This document shows positions 1-5,079 of a stretch of DNA of 5,949 bases, piece by piece. This stretch comes from Thermoanaerobaculia bacterium. Lineage in GTDB: Bacteria > Acidobacteriota > Thermoanaerobaculia > Gp7-AA8. The position numbers were made by a program, and so were the translations under genes. Position 1 is the stretch's first letter. Each line of letters begins with the position of its first letter. The notes under the pieces were generated by a model. It made no database searches. It was not told where the DNA came from and saw only the letters and a list, made by a program, of their open reading frames with translations. The DNA lies in assembly GCA_017883215.1 (NCBI GenBank), contig JADGOA010000232.1, positions 1-5,949 of the forward strand. Reading direction: 5' to 3'.

Positions 1-1362
1 TACTCCGAGCTGACCCGGCGGGTGGCGAAACGCCTCCGGGAGGTTTCGCCCAACTCATTCTCGATCTGGGGCGGCATCCATCCGATCATCTATCCCGAGA
101 ACGCCGTTCAGGCAGATGTCGACGCAATCTGCAACGGTGAGGGGGAGTTCGCTTTCGAGGAGTTCTTCGAGAAATATCGCTCCGGCCGCGATTTCACCGA
201 CGTCCGGAACATGTGGTTCAAACAACGAACGGGCGAGATCCGACGGAATTCGTTCCGGCCGCTCATGACCTCGGCGGAGCTCGATACGCTGCCCTTCTCG
301 AAGTACGCAGGCGCGGAGTCAATTTTCCGTCCCGATGCGGGATTCGTCCCCGTCACACGCGGCGACTACCTCGCCAACAACGGCCTCGCCTACCAGGCCA
401 TCTGGTCGATCGGCTGTCCGCTCCACTGCACGTTCTGCGGCAACACGGTCTTCATCGCCAACGACCCCGCGTACAAGAAATTGCGACATCCCAGCGCGAG
501 CTGGATGATCAACGAGGTGCTCCAGGCAAAGAAGAAGCACCCCCACATCAGCTCGGTCCTGTTCCATGACGACAGCTTCATGGCCATTTCCCTTAGCGAG
601 CTGACCGATTTCGCCACGCGGTGGCGCGAGAATGTGAAGATGCCGTTCTGCGTCTACGGCGTGATCCCGAGTTACGTACAGCGGGACAAATTCGAGGTCC
701 TTACCTGGGCCGGTATGAACCGCGTGCGAATGGGGATCCAGAGCGGCAGCGAACGCCTGCTGAATTTCTATCGCCGCCCCACGCCGGTTCCGCGCATCGA
801 GCAGGCGGCCGCCACGATCGCCGAATTCTCGAAGTACCACATCAATCCGGCCTACGACATCATCGTCGACAATCCCGTCGAGACACGCCAGGACGTGGTC
901 GATACGCTCGAGCTGATCTACAGGCTGGCCCGCCCGTTCACCTGCAACATTTTCTCGTTGCGTGTCATACCGAACACGCAACTCGAGCAGCAGATGAAGG
1001 AGCACGGGATCGATCTCGATCTCATCAACGAGAACTACACGGCGCTGCGGCCGACGTTTGCCAACGTCGTGCTCTATCTGTTGCTGATCGTGCGGCCGCC
1101 GCGCTGGATCTTCGAGCGACTCCTCGCGCGTGTCCGTGCATATGGCGAGCCGCAGAGCTCACATCCGATTCTCATCCGCCTTATCCGCATTCCGTGGTTG
1201 CTCAAACAGGGAATGCGACATCTCCGTTTCGGCGAGTTCTCCGTGATCACCGGGTATACCGGATACCTGCTGTGGCGGGTCGGCCTTCTGAAGGTCTGGC
1301 TCCGGCTGGCGGTGCGCAAACTCGACCTGCCGGCAGGAAAGGCGCCGTTGATCAGCGCTTAG
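1..1362 (+). CDS. B12-binding radical SAM protein (5' end missing)
   Basis: The frame is open from the first base, so the N-terminus lies outside the window; GTG at 22 is unlikely to be the true start because codons upstream of it continue the same domain. The first ~75 codons are the end of a cobalamin-binding fold: GGIHP at 70-84 and the GEGE motif at 136-147 are typical of B12-dependent radical SAM proteins. The radical SAM core follows, with CxxxCxxC (cysteine codons at 415, 427, 436) to hold the [4Fe-4S] cluster that cleaves S-adenosylmethionine. GIQSGSE (733-753) and DIIVDNP (856-876) are the usual later core motifs. The last ~110 codons are basic and partly hydrophobic (around 1063-1125), with no recognised domain. 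Members of this class methylate unactivated carbons or rearrange rings in lipid, pigment or antibiotic pathways; the substrate cannot be read from the sequence. The next gene downstream encodes a B12-dependent regulator. Family assignment is firm, function unknown. Confidence 0.93.
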   Translation, partial: YSELTRRVAKRLREVSPNSFSIWGGIHPIIYPENAVQADVDAICNGEGEFAFEEFFEKYRSGRDFTDVRNMWFKQRTGEIRRNSFRPLMTSAELDTLPFSKYAGAESIFRPDAGFVPVTRGDYLANNGLAYQAIWSIGCPLHCTFCGNTVFIANDPAYKKLRHPSASWMINEVLQAKKKHPHISSVLFHDDSFMAISLSELTDFATRWRENVKMPFCVYGVIPSYVQRDKFEVLTWAGMNRVRMGIQSGSERLLNFYRRPTPVPRIEQAAATIAEFSKYHINPAYDIIVDNPVETRQDVVDTLELIYRLARPFTCNIFSLRVIPNTQLEQQMKEHGIDLDLINENYTALRPTFANVVLYLLLIVRPPRWIFERLLARVRAYGEPQSSHPILIRLIRIPWLLKQGMRHLRFGEFSVITGYTGYLLWRVGLLKVWLRLAVRKLDLPAGKAPLISA

Positions 1363-1370
1363 CCGCGCGG

Positions 1371-1388
1371 CGTGGTTTCGTAACCGCG
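1371..1388 (+). terminator. Short hairpin just after the radical SAM stop codon
   Basis: A 7-bp stem (1371-1377 with 1382-1388, one G-T wobble) closes a four-base TCGT loop, starting 8 nt after the stop codon. No T-run follows, so an intrinsic terminator is not demonstrated; it may only mark or stabilise a transcript 3' end. Confidence 0.25.
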
Positions 1389-1492
1389 TACGGCCTCGCT
1401 ACGCGCTTCTTTGCCGCATCCACCGCAGCACCGCTCGAGCTCCGCGTGCATCCCCGCAGAAAGACTGTGCCCGCAATCGCCGAGCTTCCGAA

Positions 1493-1571
1493 TTCACCAC
1501 AGAGGCCCAGAGAGCACAGATACTCTTCCTCTGCCTTTCTTTCTCTGTGTCCTCTGTGTCTCTGTGGTGAA
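1493..1571. repeat. Inverted short-period repeat 1 (CACAGAG type)
   Basis: Left arm 1493-1520 and right arm 1544-1571 are inverted copies matching at 24 of 28 positions, around a 23-nt pyrimidine-rich spacer. Inside each arm a CAGAG/CTCTG core recurs at 8- and 9-nt steps (1500, 1508, 1517 on the left; 1543, 1552, 1560 on the right, mirror order). Transcribed, it would form a long imperfect hairpin. Similar CACAGAG-rich inverted elements are, to my recollection, common between genes of several environmental bacterial phyla. No coding sequence or T-tract is associated. Confidence 0.8.
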
Positions 1572-1704
1572 AGAGACTTGGTATCGCCACGCTCCCGAAT
1601 TCTGCACAGCCTCTCAGGATGACGGGAGTGTCGCTCCGCGCGGCGCCTGTGTTCTTGTCCCGGTCGCTTTGAACGATTTCACCACTCCTTGTCCATTCGG
1701 TTGC

Positions 1705-1712
1705 GCTACGAT
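1705..1712 (+). promoter_or_regulatory. Possible -10 element for a leaderless carH-like transcript
   Basis: The sequence GCTACGAT fits the GNTANNNT -10 pattern known for leaderless transcripts in GC-rich bacteria. It ends 9 nt before the ATG at 1722, so transcription would begin at or within a few bases of the start codon. No Shine-Dalgarno sequence precedes that ATG, which agrees with this reading. No good -35 box is seen at the proper distance. This is inference from a short motif. Confidence 0.3.
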
Positions 1713-1721
1713 AGACATGCG

Positions 1722-2576
1722 ATGTCTCCCGAAATCGTGCAGCCGCGGGGCGGGCATCTGTGGACCAGCGCAGAAGTCGCGCGCGCCTTTCGCGTCGGGG
1801 TCTCGAGCATCAAGCGGTGGACCGACGAAGGGGAGCTCGAAGCGGTGCGCACCCCGGGGCAGCACCGCCGCTATTCGCTTCCCGCGCTTTACCGCTTCGC
1901 GAGCATCCGCACGCTGGCGACCGATCTTCTTCCGCAACTCGACCAGGCGGAGCTGTTCGAAGAGATCCCACTGCCGGCCGACATCACCCTGCTCGATGCG
2001 CTGCTGAAGGGCGATGCGGAAGCGGTGCGAAGCCTGGTCACGCCGCACGTGGAGACGCTGGTGCAGCGCGCGGCCTTTCTCGACCGCGTGGTCGGCGAAT
2101 CGATGCGAACCATCGGCGAACGATGGGATGGCGGATTGCTCGGCGTCGACGAGGAGCATCGCGCGTCGCACATGCTGGCCGAAGCAATCGACCGGCTGCG
2201 GCCCCGCCCGGTGCGCAGCGGGAAACTGGCGGTTCTGGCCTGTCCACCCGGGGAGTGGCACGACCTTCCCCTTCGCCTCGTCCGGCTCGTATTCGAGTGG
2301 AGCGGGTGGCGTACCGAGCTCGCAGGCGCGCAACTCCCCTGGGCCGCCACACGCGCGGCAGTCGATCGCGCAGAGCCGGCCATCGTCGCCTTCAGCGCGC
2401 GTTCGAGCGAGCCGTTCCAGACGACGGAGTTCGAGCGCCTCATCGAATACTGCTCCGAACGGCGCGTCGCCCTGATCACCGGAGGCGAGTGGGCGCGCGG
2501 CGGCACCGGCGGCGAGAAGGGATATCTCCGGTTCCGTACGTTACGCGGATTCGAGAAGTGGCTGCGGGGAACGTGA
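1722..2576 (+). CDS. carH: CarH/LitR-like B12-dependent light-sensing transcriptional regulator
   Basis: The predicted protein is 284 residues, close to characterised CarH. Residues ~13-60 form a MerR-type winged helix: TSAEVARAF, then VSSIKRW and the wing TPGQHRRY. Residues ~88-155 are the helical cap with W135-x9-E145-H146, the W-x9-EH motif of CarH/LitR photoreceptors. Residues ~167-284 are the cobalamin-binding Rossmann fold with GEWHDLP, where H180 sits at the lower cobalt-ligand position; the usual Gly of E-x-H-x-x-G is Pro183. In the known family, adenosylcobalamin-bound tetramers repress promoters in the dark, and light breaks the Co-C bond and releases DNA. In T. thermophilus CarH, as I recall, a His directly after the cap Trp binds cobalt in the light state; here that residue is Asp136. 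ATG 1722 is preferred over TTG 1689, which would add 11 residues ahead of the domain. No carotenoid genes are in view, so the target is unknown; the upstream B12 radical SAM gene is one candidate. Confidence 0.87.
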   Translation: MSPEIVQPRGGHLWTSAEVARAFRVGVSSIKRWTDEGELEAVRTPGQHRRYSLPALYRFASIRTLATDLLPQLDQAELFEEIPLPADITLLDALLKGDAEAVRSLVTPHVETLVQRAAFLDRVVGESMRTIGERWDGGLLGVDEEHRASHMLAEAIDRLRPRPVRSGKLAVLACPPGEWHDLPLRLVRLVFEWSGWRTELAGAQLPWAATRAAVDRAEPAIVAFSARSSEPFQTTEFERLIEYCSERRVALITGGEWARGGTGGEKGYLRFRTLRGFEKWLRGT

Positions 2577-2675
2577 GTTGACGAGTTACTCAGTTGATCA
2601 GTTACTCAGTTACTCAGTTGGCGAGCCGACGGTTCGCGAAACCAACTGAGCAACTGAGTAACTGATCAACTCTCA
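2576..2675. repeat. Inverted octamer array 2 (AGTTACTC type) at the carH-like stop codon
   Basis: Six consecutive octamers beginning AGTT start at 2576, 2584, 2592, 2600, 2608 and 2616, and a degenerate seventh (AGCCGACG) starts at 2624. The A of the TGA stop codon is the first base of the array. The mirror half has AACT at 2644, 2652, 2660 and 2668. Arms 2593-2621 and 2642-2670 are inverted copies matching at 28 of 29 positions around a 20-nt loop. The left arm carries one extra 8-nt unit relative to the right, as expected of slippage. As RNA it would form a near-perfect 29-bp stem at the mRNA 3' end. No T-run follows, so a standard intrinsic terminator is not shown. Confidence 0.92.
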
Positions 2676-2743
2676 GACACCGCCTCCTCGATCTACAGGA
2701 ATGTTCGGGCGCGCCGATTTGTCGGAGTATGCTCCGGAACGAA

Positions 2744-2836
2744 CCGGTGGTCGGTGCTCGGTGCTCGGTAGCGCCGTCGCCCCCGGCCGCTTCACCACGG
2801 TCCGGATCTCCGAGCACCGACTACCGAGCACCACCC
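2744..2836. repeat. Inverted heptamer array 3 (TCGGTGC type) upstream of ffh
   Basis: Four heptamers (CCGGTGG, TCGGTGC twice, TCGGTAG) run from 2744 to 2771. The mirror half has heptamers at 2809, 2816, 2823 and 2830 (TCCGAGC, ACCGACT, ACCGAGC, ACCACCC). Two exact 12-nt pairings exist, 2750-2761 with 2810-2821 and 2760-2771 with 2821-2832. They are not nested, so they cannot both form in one simple hairpin: units in the two halves are in shuffled order. The array ends about 12 nt before the ffh start codon and therefore lies in its probable 5' leader. Confidence 0.8.
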
Positions 2837-2848
2837 CGGAAAACACGA

Positions 2849-4189
2849 ATGTTCGACAACCTCCAGGACAAGATGGACCGGGTCTTCAAGACCCTGCGCG
2901 GCGAGGCGAGCCTCAACGAATGGCACATCGACTCCGCGCTCAAAGAGATTCGCGTCGCTCTCCTCGAGGCGGACGTCAACTTCAAAGTCGTCAAGGAGTT
3001 CACCGGCCGCGTTCGCGAGAAGGCGGTGGGCGGAGATGTCCTCACGGCGTTCTCTCCTGCCCAGCAGGTGACGAAGATCGTCCGCGACGAGCTGCAGACG
3101 CTCCTCGGGGGCAACGAGGTCGGCCTCGCGCTCGTCGGCAGCCCGGCCGTGATCATGATGGTCGGCCTGCAGGGCTCCGGTAAGACCACCACCTCCGGCA
3201 AGCTCGCGCTGCACCTCAAGAACCGGGGCAAACGTCCCCTGCTCGTTCCGTGCGACGTCTACCGCCCCGCGGCCATCGACCAGCTGCGCATCGTGGCGAA
3301 CGACGTGAAGGTGCCGTTCTTCGATATCGGCGAGAACCGCAATCCGGTCGACATCGCCCAGAAAGCGATCGCCGACGCGCGCACGCTGCTCCACGACGTG
3401 GTCATCCTCGATACCGCCGGCCGCCTGCACATCGACGACGAGCTCATGCAGGAGCTCGACACGATCAAACGCGACGCGCGCCCCAGTGAGATCCTCTTCG
3501 TGGCCGACGCCATGACCGGCCAGGACGCCGTCAAGTCGGCCAAGGAGTTCGACGACCGCCTCGGCGTCACAGGCATCGTCCTGACCAAGCTCGACGGCGA
3601 CGCCCGCGGCGGCGCCGCACTCTCCATCAAGTCGGTCGTGAACCGTCCCATCAAGCTCGTCGGCGTCGGCGAGAAATACGCCGACCTGGACGTCTTCCAT
3701 CCCGACCGCATGGCCTCGCGCATCCTGGGCATGGGCGACGTTCTCTCGCTCATCGAGAAGGTCGAGACCGAGATCGACAAGAAGGAAGCCGAGCGGCTGG
3801 CGCAGCGCGTCAGCAAGGACAAATTCACGCTCGAGGACCTGCGCTCGCAGCTCCAGCAGGTCAAGAAAATGGGGCCGATGTCGCAGATCGTGAAGATGCT
3901 GCCCGGCGCGGGCAAGATCAACGAGGACGACATCGACGAGAAGGCCATCGTTCGCATGCAGGCCATCCTCGACTCCATGACCATCAAGGAGCGCGAGTTC
4001 CCCCAGATCCTCAGCGGTCACCGGAAGAAGCGGATCGCGAAGGGCTCCGGAACGACCGTGCAGGAGATCAACCGGCTTCTCAAACAGTACCTGGCGATGA
4101 AGAAGATGATGCGGAGCTTCTCGAAGGGACTGGGGGCGCGCCGGTTCGGAAAGATGATGAAGGGCCTGCCGCCGGAGCTGCTGGGATAG
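2849..4189 (+). CDS. ffh: Signal recognition particle GTPase Ffh (SRP54)
   Basis: Ffh binds 4.5S/SRP RNA and signal sequences of nascent membrane proteins, then docks with FtsY at the membrane, with GTP hydrolysis in both partners. The 446-residue length is normal. The N domain is residues ~1-90. The G domain carries the P-loop GLQGSGKT (106-113), DTAGR (188-192), TKLDG (246-250) and the closing GVGEKYADLDVFHPDR stretch. The C-terminal M domain includes MLPGAG (350-355), GSGTT (399-403) and the methionine-rich tail with KKMM and GKMM that contacts signal peptides and RNA. ATG 2849 begins the conserved MFDNLQDK; an in-frame ATG at 2729 would add 40 low-complexity residues encoded by repeat DNA and is rejected. 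The ribosome binding site is weak (GGAAAA a few bases upstream). Short-period arrays flank the gene on both sides, one beginning at its stop codon. Confidence 0.98.
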   Translation: MFDNLQDKMDRVFKTLRGEASLNEWHIDSALKEIRVALLEADVNFKVVKEFTGRVREKAVGGDVLTAFSPAQQVTKIVRDELQTLLGGNEVGLALVGSPAVIMMVGLQGSGKTTTSGKLALHLKNRGKRPLLVPCDVYRPAAIDQLRIVANDVKVPFFDIGENRNPVDIAQKAIADARTLLHDVVILDTAGRLHIDDELMQELDTIKRDARPSEILFVADAMTGQDAVKSAKEFDDRLGVTGIVLTKLDGDARGGAALSIKSVVNRPIKLVGVGEKYADLDVFHPDRMASRILGMGDVLSLIEKVETEIDKKEAERLAQRVSKDKFTLEDLRSQLQQVKKMGPMSQIVKMLPGAGKINEDDIDEKAIVRMQAILDSMTIKEREFPQILSGHRKKRIAKGSGTTVQEINRLLKQYLAMKKMMRSFSKGLGARRFGKMMKGLPPELLG

Positions 4190-4291
4190 TCAACGGGTTA
4201 CGAGGTCACGAGGTTTCGAGGTTTCCGGGTCGCAGAGGGCCGCGAGACGTCGGCACCTCCACCTTGAAACCTCGAGACCTCGCAACCCCGT
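4188..4291. repeat. Inverted octamer array 4 (GGTTTCGA type) at the ffh stop codon
   Basis: GGT recurs at exact 8-nt steps (4196, 4204, 4212, 4220, 4228), and an AGT unit at 4188 extends the phase into the TAG stop codon. The mirror half has ACC at 4261, 4269, 4277 and 4285, again 8 apart. Arms 4193-4222 and 4261-4291 are inverted copies: 27 matches over 30 columns after one single-base gap, with a 38-nt loop between. The sequence is unrelated to the other arrays. No T-tract follows. It would place a long hairpin at the 3' end of the ffh message. Confidence 0.9.
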
Positions 4292-4327
4292 CCACTGTAG
4301 AACGTCAGCGGAATGTTGCCCCCAGGG

Positions 4328-4357
4328 TTGCTGTTCGACGGTCCGCTCCGGTAGGAT
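4328..4357 (+). promoter_or_regulatory. Possible promoter for the rpsP-khpA-rimM/trmD operon
   Basis: TTGCTG (4328-4333), an 18-nt spacer and TAGGAT (4352-4357) make a weak sigma-70-like pair; the second half also fits GNTANNNT (4350-4357). It would give a 5' leader of roughly 55-60 nt containing the hairpin at 4373-4397. The site lies just downstream of array 4, which would separate ffh from the next transcription unit. Similarity to consensus is only moderate. Confidence 0.35.
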
Positions 4358-4372
4358 TGCCGGCCCGAATTC

Positions 4373-4397
4373 AGATCAACGGCTAAGCCATTGATCT
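4373..4397 (+). promoter_or_regulatory. Leader hairpin upstream of rpsP
   Basis: AGATCAA (4373-4379) pairs with TTGATCT (4391-4397) in a perfect 7-bp stem. After one C-A mismatch, GGC (4381-4383) and GCC (4387-4389) extend it around a TAA triloop. It ends 9 nt before the Shine-Dalgarno sequence. Ribosomal-protein operons are often autoregulated through leader structures, so this is a candidate regulatory element; no known S16 leader was matched. Confidence 0.4.
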
Positions 4398-4406
4398 TTC
4401 ACCACC

Positions 4407-4412
4407 AAGGAG
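4407..4412 (+). promoter_or_regulatory. Shine-Dalgarno sequence of rpsP
   Basis: AAGGAG lies 9 nt before ATG 4422. It is the only strong ribosome binding site in the window; the carH-like, ffh, khpA-like and rimM/trmD starts have weak or absent ones. Confidence 0.8.
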
Positions 4413-4421
4413 CTTTTCTCG

Positions 4422-4655
4422 ATGCTGAAAATCCGTCTGCGCCGCGGTGGCGCCACCCACGCACCGTTTTACCGGATCGTGGTGTCCGACTCACAGAAGA
4501 CGCCCAGCGCGGCGACTGTCGAGCAGATCGGCCACTACGACCCCAAGAAGAAGCCGGCTGACGTGAAGATCGACCGCGAGCGCGTCGACTACTGGATGAG
4601 CAAGGGCGCCCAGCTCTCGCCGACCGTGAAGTCGATCCTCAAGAAGCTCAAGTGA
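4422..4655 (+). CDS. rpsP: 30S ribosomal protein bS16
   Basis: This 77-residue basic protein has the bS16 signature: LKIRLRRGGATHAPFYRIVV at the N-terminus, then IGHYDP (residues ~36-41), a lysine-rich turn, and RVDYWMSKGAQLSPTVKSIL before the C-terminal KKLK. bS16 binds 16S rRNA early in assembly of the 30S body. Length is typical of the short form without a C-terminal extension. The start is fixed by the strong AAGGAG site. It opens the conserved block rpsP, khpA, rimM, trmD; 88 nt with two hairpins separate it from the KH gene. Confidence 0.98.
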   Translation: MLKIRLRRGGATHAPFYRIVVSDSQKTPSAATVEQIGHYDPKKKPADVKIDRERVDYWMSKGAQLSPTVKSILKKLK

Positions 4656-4663
4656 CGCAGCAG

Positions 4664-4691
4664 GCGAAATCCTTCACCCGAAGGATTTCGC
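4664..4691. repeat. Perfect hairpin in the rpsP-khpA spacer
   Basis: GCGAAATCCTT (4664-4674) and its exact reverse complement AAGGATTTCGC (4681-4691) make an 11-bp stem with a 6-nt loop, 8 nt after the rpsP stop codon. No T-run follows. Within an apparent operon it could be an attenuator, an RNA-processing site or a dispersed repeat. Confidence 0.75.
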
Positions 4692-4699
4692 ACGATGTT

Positions 4700-4724
4700 G
4701 CGGGGACGGCTCCGCCGTCCTCGC
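4700..4724. repeat. Second hairpin in the rpsP-khpA spacer
   Basis: GGACGGC (4704-4710) and GCCGTCC (4714-4720) form a perfect 7-bp stem with a TCC triloop, extended to 11 bp (4700-4724) with one G-T wobble. It lies about 20 nt before the KH start codon, which lacks a clear ribosome binding site, so it may affect translation. No terminator T-run is present. Confidence 0.65.
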
Positions 4725-4743
4725 GGATCGGAATGATCGCGCT

Positions 4744-4974
4744 ATGAAAGAGCTCGTCGAATTCATTGCCAAGTCGCTCGTCGATGACCCCGACGATGTG
4801 CACGTGCACACCGTGGAACGCGATCAGGCCATCCTGCTCGAGCTGGAGGTCGCGCAGAACGACCTCGGCAAAGTCATCGGACGCCAGGGGCGGACGGCCC
4901 GCGCCATCCGCGCCGTCCTCGCCGCTGCGGGCCAGAAGACCCGGCGGCGCTACACCCTCGACATCCTCGACTGA
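4744..4974 (+). CDS. khpA: KH-domain RNA-binding protein, KhpA-like
   Basis: A 76-residue single KH domain protein. The GxxG loop is GRQG at residues 46-49 inside GKVIGRQGRTARAIR, followed by a helix and the final strand RRRYTLDIL. It begins with KELVEFIAKSLVDDP, the usual opening of the family formerly called YlqC. KhpA proteins pair with KhpB (Jag) in several Gram-positive bacteria and bind many RNAs, affecting cell division or envelope functions; the role here is inferred from family and position. The slot between rpsP and rimM is its standard location. ATG 4744 has only a weak GGA-containing site upstream. Confidence 0.95.
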   Translation: MKELVEFIAKSLVDDPDDVHVHTVERDQAILLELEVAQNDLGKVIGRQGRTARAIRAVLAAAGQKTRRRYTLDILD

Positions 4975-4977
4975 GAT

Positions 4978-5078
4978 GCAGACCGCAGACCGCAGACCGC
5001 AGACCGCAGAAGCTTCCGGTCAGGAGCTGCAGCGCGCCGGTCATGAACTGCGGTCTGCGGTCTGCCAACTGCGGTCTG
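4978..5078. repeat. Inverted heptamer array 5 (GCAGACC type) between khpA and rimM
   Basis: Four exact GCAGACC heptamers (4978-5005) and a partial fifth start 3 nt after the khpA stop codon. The mirror half has CTGCGGT at 5048, 5055 and 5069, with a variant CTGCCAA at 5062 in the same phase. Arms 4979-5009 and 5048-5078 are inverted copies matching at 28 of 31 positions, with a 38-nt loop. The loop contains CCGGTCA twice (5016, 5037), 21 nt apart, a multiple of seven. The right arm ends one base before the rimM ATG, so folding of the RNA would bury the translation start region. Confidence 0.93.
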
Positions 5079-5079
5079 T

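Larger units (their letters stand above)
1363..1721. other. 359-nt non-coding gap before the carH-like gene
   Basis: No credible gene is seen here. Open frames that cross it are extensions of out-of-frame shadows with no domain. It holds a small hairpin after the stop codon (1371-1388), an inverted short-period repeat (1493-1571), and a possible leaderless promoter at its right end. The stretch 1592-1628 has a weak 6-bp inverted repeat (CTCCCG at 1592, CGGGAG at 1623) around a segment that resembles dispersed intergenic sequence. That resemblance is an impression from memory and was not tested. CGAATTC occurs at both flanks of the repeat (about 1489 and 1596). I see no clear palindromic operator for the downstream regulator. 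Confidence 0.6.

Noticed and set aside
319..1005. Minus-strand 228-codon open frame opposite the radical SAM gene
   Set aside because: It is a shadow of a well-supported gene in GC-rich DNA and shows no domain. The same holds for the long minus-strand frames opposite ffh (2792-4021) and rimM-trmD (5041-5883).
1689..1721. TTG 1689 as the carH-like start
   Set aside because: It adds 11 residues with no domain content and has no ribosome binding site; the ATG at 1722 gives the usual family length.
1411..2007. Plus-strand frame crossing the intergenic repeat into the carH-like gene
   Set aside because: Its product is low-complexity, reads through the CACAGAG repeat and is out of frame with the recognised regulator.
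2576..2675. CRISPR array
   Set aside because: The repeated units are 8 nt and contiguous with no unique spacers of 25-40 nt, and there is a mirror half. The same applies to the other arrays.
2704..2733. TTCGGG-18-TATGCT as an ffh promoter, with the small inverted repeat CGGAG/CTCCG around it
   Set aside because: The -35 half is poor, the -10 half matches only 4 of 6 positions, and the 5-bp repeat is too short to stand out in GC-rich DNA.
2729..2848. Upstream ATG as the ffh start
   Set aside because: It would add 40 Pro/Ser/Arg-rich residues encoded by the heptamer array; conserved Ffh sequence begins at ATG 2849.
4190..4421. tRNA or 4.5S RNA gene next to ffh
   Set aside because: No cloverleaf and no SRP RNA tetraloop-type core is seen; the space is taken by array 4, a promoter-like site and a short leader hairpin.
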